Counted from the stretch's first letter, positions 25,082-34,099 are shown. The stretch: 64,000 nt of DNA from CAZGUG01 sp964625335 (GCA_964625335.1 CAZVBE010000009.1:1-64000); one strand, 5' to 3'. A program made the numbers and translations. Notes: generated by a model not told the origin, from the letters alone.

Positions 25082-26170
25082 ATGAAAAAGCTAGTCATCA
25101 TTCTGGTGCTGGTCATGCTATTTTCAGTTATGACAGCGCTTCCCGCGGCAGCCGCCTTAACTCCCATATCCGGCACGGTGCTCAATGATCAGCTAAGCTT
25201 CAAAATTGGCGGCAAGGCCGCTGTACCGGTAGGGGACGACGGCACGCCGGTGCTGCCCATATCCTATAACGGCACCACATACCTGCCGGTGCGGGCCATA
25301 GGCTATCTGCTAGGGCTTGGAATAGACTGGGACGGCGATACCAATACAGTACTCATCACCAGCTCTGCAACAAAAGCGGCACCCAAAGCCACTGCAGCTG
25401 CCAAAACCAACAAACTGATACCCATTTCCGGGGCGGTACTAAACGATGACCTGAAGTTCAAACTGGACGGCAAGGCCGCTGTACCGGTTGGGGACGACGG
25501 CACGCCGGTGCTGCCCATATCCTATAACGGCACCACATACCTGCCGGTGCGGGCCATGGGCTATCTGTTGGGGCTTGGAATCGACTGGGACGGCGGTACC
25601 AATACAGTGCTCATCACCAGCTCTGCAACAAAAGCGGCACCCCCGACCGCCGGCGGCGGACCGGGCTGGTATTTCACCAATTGGGAATATATAAAAAGCC
25701 CCGGTGATACGACTGATACGGGGGGAAAGGTAGGAAAATTCGCAAACGGGGACACATATACCGATTACCTGGAAGGCAAGGGCGAGAAGAACGATTTCAC
25801 AATAGTTACGGCACGGAAATTATCAAACGGTACTGTTGCTGCTTCCGGCCATGTAACCACCACATGGACAGACCCGCCTGAATATTTCGGCGCAAACGAC
25901 CGGCCTACCATTACCGTTAATCGGACAGTGGATTCCACATGGGGGATCAACGCCTTCTCTATTTCCTTTGATATGCACGATATTAACCCCGGGGGCGCAA
26001 CAATGGGCAAAATCAACTTTGCATCGCCTGACGGGCAAACGCACGTACAGGCCTACAAGGGAACCATGCAGATGCAAAAAGCAAAGACGGGTAAAGCCGG
26101 CGACAAGATGGCTGTCATTTTTCATCTGAACTGGTACGGCTTTAAATATTATTACGAGTGGCGGGAATAG
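25082..26170 (+). CDS. Secreted protein with two copper-amine-oxidase-like stalk repeats
   Basis: 362 residues. Signal peptide 1-25 (MKKLVIILVLVMLFSVMTALPAAAA). Two near-identical repeats follow (about 26-110 and 112-195), each with LNDxLxFKxxGKAAVPVGDDG, GTTYLPVRA.GYLLGLGIDWD and NTVLITSS, as in the copper amine oxidase N-terminal stalk domain common in Firmicutes exoproteins. A Gly-rich linker leads to a unique C-terminal domain of about 160 residues (NWEYIKSPGDTT..., HVTTTWTDPPEYF) of unknown role. The start is either ATG 25082 or the adjacent TTG 25079, which is better spaced from GGGAG. No sortase motif or S-layer domain, so probably released. Confidence 0.75.
   Translation: MKKLVIILVLVMLFSVMTALPAAAALTPISGTVLNDQLSFKIGGKAAVPVGDDGTPVLPISYNGTTYLPVRAIGYLLGLGIDWDGDTNTVLITSSATKAAPKATAAAKTNKLIPISGAVLNDDLKFKLDGKAAVPVGDDGTPVLPISYNGTTYLPVRAMGYLLGLGIDWDGGTNTVLITSSATKAAPPTAGGGPGWYFTNWEYIKSPGDTTDTGGKVGKFANGDTYTDYLEGKGEKNDFTIVTARKLSNGTVAASGHVTTTWTDPPEYFGANDRPTITVNRTVDSTWGINAFSISFDMHDINPGGATMGKINFASPDGQTHVQAYKGTMQMQKAKTGKAGDKMAVIFHLNWYGFKYYYEWRE
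25211..25384 (+). repeat. Intragenic repeat, copy 1
   Basis: 174 bp repeated 258 bp downstream at 25469-25642 with only about eight differences, encoding the core of each stalk repeat. Similarity this high at DNA level indicates recent duplication or gene conversion. Confidence 0.85.
25469..25642 (+). repeat. Intragenic repeat, copy 2
   Basis: Second copy of the 174-bp unit at 25211-25384. The spacing of exactly 86 codons keeps the reading frame. Confidence 0.85.
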
Positions 26171-26214
26171 TATACAATTTTTTTAAACCCTATATGTCCC
26201 GTGCGAAATGTGCT

Positions 26215-26276
26215 TGCGAAAAGCCCCTTCCCGAAAAAGGCGGGGGCCTTTTTTCGCAGACTGCCCGGGCCGGGTA
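26215..26276 (+). terminator. Double hairpin / terminator, second copy
   Basis: TGCGAAAAGCCCC...GGGGGCCTTTTTTCGCA (26215-26258) with the same CCCGAAAAAGG core as at 24930, followed by the short hairpin CCCGGGCCGGG. It has a better T run (six T) and probably terminates the transcript of the gene at 25082. Confidence 0.7.
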
Positions 26277-26348
26277 CTTTTTTCTGTACATAGACTGTTA
26301 TTCTGTTATAGACGGAAAAAATGCTTGACGGTAAAAGGAGGAGTTTGT

Positions 26349-26879
26349 TTGAAGGCGATTATTCGAAGAAGGAATGCCTTTGCAGTTTTTACCGCACTCG
26401 GTGTTACTATCAGCGTTTTGATTATTATATGCGGCATACGTATACCGGAAATCCCCACACGGCTTTTACTCGCTGTCAGCATCCCGTCAAGCGCATGGCT
26501 GGCTGTCTATTGGATACAGGAATACAGGAAACTGCAAACGGCTCAGCTGATAGTTGAAAACCGGATTCTGCACATCTGCACCGCCTCCGCCGGCGAAGGG
26601 GACGGCGATACTGCAAAACCGGAAAATGTTGAGAATACCGAGGTATTTATATCCTACTTTGGTATCCTACTTGACACAAAAATAATCAGATTTAATCAGG
26701 ACAAAATCTTTTTGAAAGCCGTAGAAATCGGGCGGGATTTTATCTCCCTCTCTTATGGTACAGATAAAAGGGTACAGAACATACGGTTTCTGCGTACTGT
26801 GACAAGCAGCGAGGAACTAGAAAACATTGTAAAGCAGTTCCGGGATGAAACCGGCATTGTGCCTGTAATAACAGATTAA
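26349..26879 (+). CDS. Unknown membrane protein
   Basis: 176 residues from TTG 26349, chosen because AAAGGAGGAG lies just upstream; earlier starts would run through the double hairpin. Two hydrophobic segments (about 10-30 and 35-55) are followed by a soluble domain of about 115 residues (FGILLDTKIIRFNQDKIFLKAVEI, LENIVKQFRDETG). Not recognised; the layout resembles PH-like or YcxB-type small membrane proteins, but this is weak. It is 20 nt upstream of the next gene and surely co-transcribed with it. Confidence 0.6.
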   Translation: MKAIIRRRNAFAVFTALGVTISVLIIICGIRIPEIPTRLLLAVSIPSSAWLAVYWIQEYRKLQTAQLIVENRILHICTASAGEGDGDTAKPENVENTEVFISYFGILLDTKIIRFNQDKIFLKAVEIGRDFISLSYGTDKRVQNIRFLRTVTSSEELENIVKQFRDETGIVPVITD

Positions 26880-26899
26880 TAAAGGGAAGGTGAGGTTTT

Positions 26900-27475
26900 A
26901 TGCACGGATTTTCGCCCAGGATAAGCGACCCGGCCTTTGCTAAATATATCAAAAACACCAACCGCTGGTCGGCCATATTCTCCATCATTGTGGCCATCGT
27001 CGCAGTTATCGGTTTTTATATCGCCGGCGAGAAGGGCGCAGAGGGTATGGATAACCCGCAGTCGCTTTTTATCGGCCTTGGCGTTGGCGGTATGTTTGTT
27101 GTCATTGCGTTGTTTCAGATTTTAGGCAGAAAGCGCAGTTCAACCTGGGATGGTACGGTGGAGGATAAAAAGGTTAAAAAGAAAACCGAGAAACATACCT
27201 ACGGGGATGGTGATGTCCGGTATGAGGATTATCTTGAATACTCGGTCATAATCCGCAGCGATACCGGAAAAAAACATGTATTAAAGGCAAGAGACGACAC
27301 CACGCTTTATAACTATTATCGCATCGGTGACCGGGTGCGGCATCATGCAGGCTTAAACTCCTACGAGAAATTCGATAAAACAGGCGATAAATTCATACCC
27401 TGCAACGCCTGTGCGAGCTTAAATGATATAAACGACGATTACTGCTTCCGCTGCAAATGCCCGCTGCTGAAGTAA
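26900..27475 (+). CDS. Membrane protein with C-terminal zinc ribbon
   Basis: 191 residues; AAGGGAAGGTGAGG precedes the ATG. Two membrane helices (about 23-45 and 57-77) are followed by a beta-rich domain of about 85 residues (SSTWDGTVEDKKVKKKTEKHTYGDGD). The end is a four-cysteine zinc ribbon (PCNACASLNDINDDYCFRCKCP). Function unknown. The SSTWDGTVEDK / YLEYSVIIRSDTGKKH region has the look of DUF3592/OB-like domains in small membrane proteins. Pairs with the gene at 26349. Confidence 0.6.
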   Translation: MHGFSPRISDPAFAKYIKNTNRWSAIFSIIVAIVAVIGFYIAGEKGAEGMDNPQSLFIGLGVGGMFVVIALFQILGRKRSSTWDGTVEDKKVKKKTEKHTYGDGDVRYEDYLEYSVIIRSDTGKKHVLKARDDTTLYNYYRIGDRVRHHAGLNSYEKFDKTGDKFIPCNACASLNDINDDYCFRCKCPLLK

Positions 27476-27716
27476 TAAAAAAATAAATTTTCCGGTTGCG
27501 GTTGAAAAAAACAGTTTACGAATCGATTCACTGGTAAAGACATGGAACGAGTCGGGGATCAGCGCGCAAATCAAGGGGGACCGGCGGTGAACCGCGGACC
27601 GGTCCCCCGCATACTGATTACCCTATTAGGGATAACCCTTGCCCCTACTTATGTTTCCGGGGGCTTTGCGAAGCAAGAGAACCGTCCCCTTGCTTTTTCT
27701 CCCCCTTGCTTTCCTG
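27476..27716. repeat. Repeat-rich intergenic region with GTCCCC palindromes
   Basis: No gene. GGGGGACCGG/CCGGTCCCCC stem (27575-27584, 27599-27608) and one copy of AAGCAAGAGAACCGTCCCCTTGCTT (27671-27695), itself an inverted repeat. A partial copy (CCCCTTGCTTTC) ends 3 nt before the truncated guaA stop codon. REP-like intergenic elements. Confidence 0.6.
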
Positions 27717-28472
27717 TTATTCCCACTCTATGGTACCCGGCGGTTTTGTGGTGATATCGTAAACCACCCGGTTAATACCCTTTACATTGTTTACAATTCT
27801 TGATGATATGGTCTCCAGCACACGATAGGGTATTTTGGCCCAGTCTGCCGTCATACCGTCCGAGCTGGTTACAGCCCTTACAGCCACCACATGGTCGTAG
27901 GTCCTTTCATCCCCCATAACGCCAACCGATTTGACGTCCGGCAGCACGGCAAAATACTGCCATATTTCCCTTTCCAGGCCGGCGTTTGCTATCTCTTGTC
28001 TTACTATTGCATCGGCTTCCTTCAATATTTTAAGTTTGTCCCCTGTTATATTGCCTATTACCCGTATGGCAAGACCGGGCCCCGGAAATGGCTGCCGCCA
28101 TACCTGCTGTGCCGGAATCCCGAGGTCGGTTCCCACCTTCCTTACCTCATCCTTGAAAAGTGACCTCAAGGGTTCAATAAGGGAAAGGGTCATATCCTCA
28201 GGCAGTCCGCCGACATTGTGATGGCTCTTTATTACCGAGGCCACCTTGCTTCCGCTCTCTATCACATCGGGATAGATTGTTCCCTGTACGAGAAAATCCA
28301 CCTTTCCGAGCTTACCCGCCTCTTCCTCGAACACCCTTATGAATTCCCCGCCAATTATCTTCCTTTTTGCTTCGGGGTCGGTTATGCCTTCCAGCCGGCT
28401 TAAAAATCTGTCTCTGGCGTCCACCGTAATAAGGTTTATGTTAAACAGGTCCCTGAATACCCTTTCCACCTG
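27717..28472 (-). pseudogene. guaA: Duplicated 3' fragment of guaA
   Basis: 756 bp that appear identical to 28552-29307, the last 251 codons of guaA, beginning exactly at its stop codon. It encodes part of the ATP-pyrophosphatase region and the dimerisation domain only; the glutaminase and the SGGVDSS P-loop are absent. The only in-frame start (GTG 28469) lacks a ribosome binding site. The upstream junction falls inside codon text directly beside a GAGAACCGTCCCC repeat. Identity implies a very recent event or an assembly artefact. Confidence 0.9.
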
Positions 28473-28473
28473 G

Positions 28474-28551
28474 AAGCAAGAGAACCGTCCCCTTGCTTTC
28501 CCTTGCAGAGAACCGTCCCCTTGCTTTCGAGAGAACCGTCCCCTTGCTTTC
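28474..28551 (-). repeat. Three tandem GAGAACCGTCCCCTTGCTTTC repeats
   Basis: Copies at 28474-28500, 28505-28528 and 28529-28551, back to back between the guaA stop codon and the duplicated fragment; a fourth is at 27671. The units are near-palindromic at their ends (GCAAG...CTTGC). Too short and without spacers, so not a CRISPR. Confidence 0.85.
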
Positions 28552-30090
28552 TTATTCCCACTCTATGGTACCCGGCGGTTTTGTGGTGATATCGTAAACC
28601 ACCCGGTTAATACCCTTTACATTGTTTACAATTCTTGATGATATGGTCTCCAGCACACGATAGGGTATTTTGGCCCAGTCTGCCGTCATACCGTCCGAGC
28701 TGGTTACAGCCCTTACAGCCACCACATGGTCGTAGGTCCTTTCATCCCCCATAACGCCAACCGATTTGACGTCCGGCAGCACGGCAAAATACTGCCATAT
28801 TTCCCTTTCCAGGCCGGCGTTTGCTATCTCTTGTCTTACTATTGCATCGGCTTCCTTCAATATTTTAAGTTTGTCCCCTGTTATATTGCCTATTACCCGT
28901 ATGGCAAGACCGGGCCCCGGAAATGGCTGCCGCCATACCTGCTGTGCCGGAATCCCGAGGTCGGTTCCCACCTTCCTTACCTCATCCTTGAAAAGTGACC
29001 TCAAGGGTTCAATAAGGGAAAGGGTCATATCCTCAGGCAGTCCGCCGACATTGTGATGGCTCTTTATTACCGAGGCCACCTTGCTTCCGCTCTCTATCAC
29101 ATCGGGATAGATTGTTCCCTGTACGAGAAAATCCACCTTTCCGAGCTTACCCGCCTCTTCCTCGAACACCCTTATGAATTCCCCGCCAATTATCTTCCTT
29201 TTTGCTTCGGGGTCGGTTATGCCTTCCAGCCGGCTTAAAAATCTGTCTCTGGCGTCCACCGTAATAAGGTTTATGTTAAACAGGTCCCTGAATACCCTTT
29301 CCACCTGTATCTCCTCGTCCTTGCGCAAAAGACCGTGGTTTACAAATATGCAGGTAAGCCGGTCTCCTACCGCTCTGTGCACCAAAACCGCAGCCACAGA
29401 GGAATCCACACCGCCGCTTAGGGCGCACACGACTTTTTTGCCGCCCACCGTTTCCCGGATGCTTTTTACCTGGTCCTCGATAAAACCGCTCATGTCCCAG
29501 TCGGGCTTGCAGTCGCATATATCAAATATGAAATTGGACAAAAGCTCCGGGCCTATTGGCGTGTGCTCTACCTCCGGATGAAACTGGACCGCATAAAGCT
29601 TTCTCTCGACATCCGCCATGGCGGCTACCGGACAGCCTTCTGTGACGGCGGTTATTTCAAAACCCTCGGGAGGCCTGTCGATATAACAGGTATGACTCAT
29701 CCAGCATACGGTTTGGCCTTCAATATTCTTAAAAATATGCTGCTGTTCCTTTATATATAAATCCGTCTTTCCGTATTCCCTGGACGGAGCCTTTTTAACG
29801 CTGCCGCCAAAAACATGGGCAATAAGCTGTGCTCCGTAGCAAATCCCCAGAATGGGTATGCCCATTTCAAGTACATCTTTATGGCACACGGGGGCGCCCT
29901 CTTCAAATACGCTGCTTGGCCCCCCTGTTAAGATTATCCCCTTTGGGTTTTTTGCCCTTATCTCGTCGGGGGAAGTGTCGTAGGGCAGTACTTCGCTGTA
30001 AACATGCAAATCCCTTATCCTTCTGGCTATTAACTGGTTATACTGACCTCCAAAATCCAGTACTAAAATTCTGTCGGTTGGCTGTGTCAT
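28552..30090 (-). CDS. guaA: GMP synthase (glutamine-hydrolysing)
   Basis: 512 residues, full length. Converts XMP to GMP. The N-terminal class I glutaminase has GICYGAQLIAH (nucleophile Cys) and VQFHPEVEHT. The middle ATP-pyrophosphatase has ALSGGVDSSVAAVLVH. The C-terminal dimerisation domain ends in RVVYDITTKPPGTIEWE, which is diagnostic. It lies 15 nt after guaB. The last half is duplicated downstream. Confidence 0.96.
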   Translation of the reverse strand: MTQPTDRILVLDFGGQYNQLIARRIRDLHVYSEVLPYDTSPDEIRAKNPKGIILTGGPSSVFEEGAPVCHKDVLEMGIPILGICYGAQLIAHVFGGSVKKAPSREYGKTDLYIKEQQHIFKNIEGQTVCWMSHTCYIDRPPEGFEITAVTEGCPVAAMADVERKLYAVQFHPEVEHTPIGPELLSNFIFDICDCKPDWDMSGFIEDQVKSIRETVGGKKVVCALSGGVDSSVAAVLVHRAVGDRLTCIFVNHGLLRKDEEIQVERVFRDLFNINLITVDARDRFLSRLEGITDPEAKRKIIGGEFIRVFEEEAGKLGKVDFLVQGTIYPDVIESGSKVASVIKSHHNVGGLPEDMTLSLIEPLRSLFKDEVRKVGTDLGIPAQQVWRQPFPGPGLAIRVIGNITGDKLKILKEADAIVRQEIANAGLEREIWQYFAVLPDVKSVGVMGDERTYDHVVAVRAVTSSDGMTADWAKIPYRVLETISSRIVNNVKGINRVVYDITTKPPGTIEWE

Positions 30091-30105
30091 TATTCTACCC
30101 CTCTC

Positions 30106-31563
30106 TTAACCTATGCTGTAGTTAGGCGCTTCTTTTGTTATATGAACATCATGGGGATGGTTTTCCCTAAGACCTGCAGCGGTTATGGTCAAAAACCTGG
30201 TGTTCGCCTTAAGCTCGGCTATGGTCTTGGTCCCGCAATATCCCATTCCGGCCCGCAGGCCCCCCACAAGCTGATAAACCGTATCCGCTAAAACTCCCTT
30301 GTAGGCTACTCTGCCCTCTACTCCTTCGGGTACCAGCTTTTTGCTGTCCTCCTGGAAATACCTGTCCCTGCTGCCGGACGACATTGCGGCTATCGAGCCC
30401 ATGCCCCGGTATACCTTAAAGCTTCTGCCCTGGTATATTTCAATATCTCCGGGGCTCTCCTCTGTGCCCGCAAAGAGTGAGCCAATCATAACGGTATCTG
30501 CCCCGGCGGCTATTGCCTTTGGAATATCCCCCGAATATTTGATGCCTCCGTCGGCGATTATCGGCACTCCGTATTTGGCTGCTGCCTCTGCGCTGTCCAT
30601 TATTGCAGTTATCTGCGGGACCCCTATACCGGTCACCACCCGGGTGGTACATATAGAGCCCGGTCCGATACCCACCTTTACAGCATCCGCTCCCGCCTTT
30701 ATCAGCGCTTCGGTGCCCTCATAGGTGGCAACATTCCCGGCCACCAGCTGAAGCTCCGGGAAAGCCGACTTGATCTTGTACAAAGCGTCAATTACACCCT
30801 GGGAGTGCCCATGGGCGGTATCGAGAACCACCACGTCCACCTGGGCGTTTCCCAGTTCTTTTATTCTCTCCATTATATCGGGGGTCACACCTATCGCCGC
30901 TCCGGCCAACAGTCTGCCCCCTGTATCCTTGGCGGAATTTGGATACTTGATGGCTTTCTCTATATCCTTTATGGTTATAAGGCCCTTCAGATTGCCTTTA
31001 TTATCTACAATGGGGAGCTTCTCAATTTTGTATTTCTTGAGTATTTCCTGGGCCTGGGTGAGGTTTGTCCCCTCCGCCGCCGTGACGAGATTTTCGCTAG
31101 TCATAACATCTGAAATCTTTTTTGTCATATCGGTTTCGAATCTCAAATCCCTGTTGGTGATTATACCCACCAGTTTACCCCTAACGGTTATGGGCACTCC
31201 CGAAATATGGTACCTCTCCATCAGTCCCAGGGCATCCGAAATAGGGTGGTCAGGGCCAAGATGAAAGGGGTCAATTATGACACCGTGCTCGGATCTCTTC
31301 ACCTTGTCCACCTCCGAAGCCTGTTCCTCTATAGACATGTTCTTATGAATTATTCCAATACCACCTTCCCTGGCTACGGCAATGGCCATACGGGCTTCGG
31401 TCACAGTATCCATGCCTGCGCTTACTATAGGGATATTTAGCTTAATACTCTTTGTCAGGCTTGTATTGAGCTCCACTTCCCTTGGAAGCACCTTGGACTG
31501 TGCAGGTATAAGCAATACGTCATCAAAGGTCAGTCCCTTTTTTAAAACCTTTTCTTCATACAT
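30106..31563 (-). CDS. guaB: IMP dehydrogenase
   Basis: 485 residues, normal length. Oxidises IMP to XMP with NAD. N-terminal LTFDDVLLIPAQSKVLP; two CBS domains (about 95-205: ISGVPITVRGKLVGIITNRDL and KLPIVDNKGNLKGLITIKDI) inserted in the barrel. Catalytic loop GPGSICTTRVVTG with the nucleophile Cys, and flap GRVAYKG. First gene of a guaB-guaA unit with a consensus promoter; no riboswitch was found in its leader. Confidence 0.96.
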   Translation of the reverse strand: MYEEKVLKKGLTFDDVLLIPAQSKVLPREVELNTSLTKSIKLNIPIVSAGMDTVTEARMAIAVAREGGIGIIHKNMSIEEQASEVDKVKRSEHGVIIDPFHLGPDHPISDALGLMERYHISGVPITVRGKLVGIITNRDLRFETDMTKKISDVMTSENLVTAAEGTNLTQAQEILKKYKIEKLPIVDNKGNLKGLITIKDIEKAIKYPNSAKDTGGRLLAGAAIGVTPDIMERIKELGNAQVDVVVLDTAHGHSQGVIDALYKIKSAFPELQLVAGNVATYEGTEALIKAGADAVKVGIGPGSICTTRVVTGIGVPQITAIMDSAEAAAKYGVPIIADGGIKYSGDIPKAIAAGADTVMIGSLFAGTEESPGDIEIYQGRSFKVYRGMGSIAAMSSGSRDRYFQEDSKKLVPEGVEGRVAYKGVLADTVYQLVGGLRAGMGYCGTKTIAELKANTRFLTITAAGLRENHPHDVHITKEAPNYSIG

Positions 31564-31628
31564 ATTTAAGCATCCCCTTTTCTTCTAGTATACCAAGAAT
31601 CCATTCCATGAATTAGGTATTTTTGAGT

Positions 31629-31657
31629 ATTATAGTCAAATAAAACGCCCTTGTCAA
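31629..31657 (-). promoter_or_regulatory. Consensus sigma-A promoter of guaBA
   Basis: TTGACA (31652-31657), 17-bp spacer, TATAAT (31629-31634): a perfect match to the housekeeping consensus, about 65 bp before guaB. Strong constitutive transcription is expected. Confidence 0.88.
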
Positions 31658-31887
31658 ATACTATATCCCACTCTCGTGATTTATTCCATGGTTTCGTATT
31701 TTTCGGCCATATTCCGCATACTTTCAATTATTATTATACCAAAAATATACTGTAAAACCCTTATTAGTTTTTATGGTTAATTTCCAATACAGGGGTATTA
31801 TTTCTCTAAGGGTAACAATTTACCCAAATAAAAACGTATTAGAGGACAATAATATACAAAAGAAGTTTACTATAAGGAGGTCATCAA

Positions 31888-32118
31888 ATGGAGGATTTCA
31901 GTCCCTCAGAGGCTATTGAGCCGTTGTCGTCCAAAAATCTGACAATTCTTGAGGAACAACTGTCCCAGGAAACCCTGATAATACTTAAGCTGAAGCAGTA
32001 TTCAAAGCAGTGTCAGGATTCCGAGCTAAAAAACCTCTGCAGTCAACTGGCGGAAAAACACAAGAATAATTACAACACCCTGCTTAACTATGTGGTTTCC
32101 CACATAAGCAGCGGATAA
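31888..32118 (+). CDS. Small helical protein, spore-coat associated
   Basis: 76 residues, ATG preceded by AAGGAGGTC. Predicted all-helical with Leu/Lys/Gln-rich heptads (LEEQLSQETLIILKLKQYSKQC, LKNLCSQLAEKHKNNYNTLLNYV), as in ferritin-like CotF/DUF helical bundles. It is 12 nt before the CotF-like gene, so probably a coat protein partner made during sporulation. Its own family is not certain. Confidence 0.65.
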   Translation: MEDFSPSEAIEPLSSKNLTILEEQLSQETLIILKLKQYSKQCQDSELKNLCSQLAEKHKNNYNTLLNYVVSHISSG

Positions 32119-32130
32119 GGAGGTTTCCAA

Positions 32131-32397
32131 ATGAGCGGCGTTGAATACTTTGGGGATAAGGAAATCCTGAAGGATTTGCTGGTATCCGAAAAACATTTGT
32201 CCGGTTCATATAATACCTGCGTCAATGAAAGCACAAGCAAGATCCTCGGCGATATACTTGAAAATATCCTGAATGAAACCCATAAAATGCATTGGGATAT
32301 ATCGTCCGCCATGATAAAACGGGGCTGGTACAGAAGCAAGTATGCCGCCAGCAGGGATATTGAAATGATAAAACATAAGTATAAGCAGCTTAACTAA
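32131..32397 (+). CDS. CotF-family spore coat protein
   Basis: 88 residues, the size of a single Coat F domain. Helical-bundle sequence DKEILKDLLVSEKHLSGSYNTCVNES followed by ILGDILENILNETHKMHWDI and a basic tail (RGWYRSKYAASRDIEMIKHKYKQ) typical of CotF proteins. AAGGAGG precedes the ATG. Evidence that the organism forms endospores. Confidence 0.8.
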   Translation: MSGVEYFGDKEILKDLLVSEKHLSGSYNTCVNESTSKILGDILENILNETHKMHWDISSAMIKRGWYRSKYAASRDIEMIKHKYKQLN

Positions 32398-32429
32398 AAA
32401 AGAAGCCGCTTGAAAACGGCTTCTTTTTT
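32395..32429. terminator. Bidirectional terminator cotF/groEL
   Basis: AAAAAAGAAGCCG...CGGCTTCTTTTTT, a symmetric stem flanked by A and T runs on both sides. It ends both convergent units. Confidence 0.9.
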
Positions 32430-32430
32430 A

Positions 32431-34071
32431 TTACATCATGTCCATTCCGCCCATTCCGCCCATTCCGCCCATTCCGGGTGGCATGTCGTTTTTCTTCTCG
32501 GGAATATCCGATACAAGGCTCTCGGTAGTAAGTACCATAGCTGCTACCGAAGCGGCATTCTGCAGTGCCGACCTTGTAACCTTTGTGGGGTCTAGTATTC
32601 CCGCTTCTATCATGTCTACATACTCGTCCTTGTAGGCATCATAACCCATTGCGTCCTTAAGGTTCATGACCTTTTCGACTACCACAGAGCCTTCCATGCC
32701 TGCGTTATCGGCTATTTGCCTTATCGGCTCTTCAAGGGCTCTCTTTACTATCTTGGCGCCGGTCTTTTCATCCCCCTGGACGTTGCCAATCATTTTGTCC
32801 ACAGCAGCCAGAGTTCTTAACAGGGCTGTTCCACCGCCTGCCACAATTCCCTCTTCAACCGCTGCCCTTGTTGCGGAAAGTGCATCCTCAATCCTGTGCT
32901 TTTTCTCCTTGAGCTCGGTCTCGGAAGCTGCGCCCACCTGGATAACGGCTACGCCGCCCGCCAGTTTTGCGAGCCTTTCCTGCAGTTTTTCCTTATCGAA
33001 CTCGGAGGTAGTATCATCTATCTGCACCTTTATCTGCTTTATCCTGTCCTTGATTTCCTTGTCGTTCCCTGCACCATCAACAATAATTGTGTTCTCTTTT
33101 GTTACCTTTACCTGCCTTGCATTACCCATCTGACTTATGGTAGCATTCTTAAGTTCAAGACCAAGTTCCTCGGATATAACCTCTCCGCCGGTAAGGATTG
33201 CAATATCCTGAAGCATTGCCTTTCTCCTGTCGCCAAAGCCCGGAGCTTTTACGGCAACACAGGTGAAGGTCCCCCTCAGTTTATTGACTACCAGCGTTGC
33301 AAGGGCTTCTCCCTCAATGTCCTCGGCAATTATAATAAGTTTCTTGCCCTGCTGTACAACCTGCTCAAGCACGGGCAACAGGTCCTGAATGTTGGTTATC
33401 TTTTTATCGGTTATAAGTATATAAGCATCGTCCAGAACGGCTTCCATTTTGTCTGTATCGGTTACCATATAGGCGGATAAGTATCCCCTGTCAAACTGCA
33501 TGCCTTCAACAACCTCAAGGGTTGTGCCCATTGTTTTGGACTCCTCTACGGTTATTACACCGTCCTTGCCAACCTTCTCCATTGCATCTGCAATCAGACT
33601 TCCGATTTCTTCGTCCGAAGCTGAATTTGCAGCAACCTGGGCTATGGATTCCTTTTTGTCTATGCTCTTGCTCTGCTCCTTAAGGGCTTCCACAGCCTTC
33701 TCCACAGCCTTCTGGATACCCTTTTTAAGTACCATCGGATTGGCCCCTGCAGCAACGTTCTTTAAACCTTCCCTGACCATCGCCTGGGCAAGAAGGGTAG
33801 CCGTTGTGGTACCGTCACCGGCCACGTCATTGGTCTTAGTGGCAACCTCTTTTACCAGCTGCGCTCCCATATTTTCGAAGGGGTCTTCAACTTCTATTTC
33901 CCTGGCTATAGTTACACCGTCATTGGTTATCAGCGGCGTTCCGAATTTTTTATCAAGCACTACATTCCTGCCCTTTGGTCCAAGGGTGATTTTAACGGTA
34001 TCTGCGAGCTGGTTTATGCCCTTTTCCAGTGACCTTCTGGCATCTTCGCCGAATTTTATCTGTTTAGCCAT
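32431..34071 (-). CDS. groL: 60-kDa chaperonin GroEL
   Basis: 546 residues from ATG 34071 (MAKQIKFG), well spaced from AAAGGAG; ATG 34077 is too close. ATP-driven protein folding chamber. Typical KITLGPKGRNVVLDKKFG, GDGTTTATLLAQ, AAVEEGIVAGGGTAL and the C-terminal GGMGGMGGMDMM tail. Second gene of a groES-groEL unit. Confidence 0.97.
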   Translation of the reverse strand: MAKQIKFGEDARRSLEKGINQLADTVKITLGPKGRNVVLDKKFGTPLITNDGVTIAREIEVEDPFENMGAQLVKEVATKTNDVAGDGTTTATLLAQAMVREGLKNVAAGANPMVLKKGIQKAVEKAVEALKEQSKSIDKKESIAQVAANSASDEEIGSLIADAMEKVGKDGVITVEESKTMGTTLEVVEGMQFDRGYLSAYMVTDTDKMEAVLDDAYILITDKKITNIQDLLPVLEQVVQQGKKLIIIAEDIEGEALATLVVNKLRGTFTCVAVKAPGFGDRRKAMLQDIAILTGGEVISEELGLELKNATISQMGNARQVKVTKENTIIVDGAGNDKEIKDRIKQIKVQIDDTTSEFDKEKLQERLAKLAGGVAVIQVGAASETELKEKKHRIEDALSATRAAVEEGIVAGGGTALLRTLAAVDKMIGNVQGDEKTGAKIVKRALEEPIRQIADNAGMEGSVVVEKVMNLKDAMGYDAYKDEYVDMIEAGILDPTKVTRSALQNAASVAAMVLTTESLVSDIPEKKNDMPPGMGGMGGMGGMDMM

Positions 34072-34099
34072 ATTCATTCACTCCTTTTTATTGTATTGC

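Noticed and set aside
27717..28469. A second functional guaA
   Set aside because: Lacks the glutaminase and the ATP-binding P-loop, and has no start signal; it is a duplicated fragment.
28474..28551. CRISPR array
   Set aside because: Repeats are back to back without unique spacers and no cas gene is near.
31564..31887. Purine riboswitch in front of guaB
   Set aside because: The leader between the consensus promoter and guaB is too short and lacks the aptamer motifs seen before purE.
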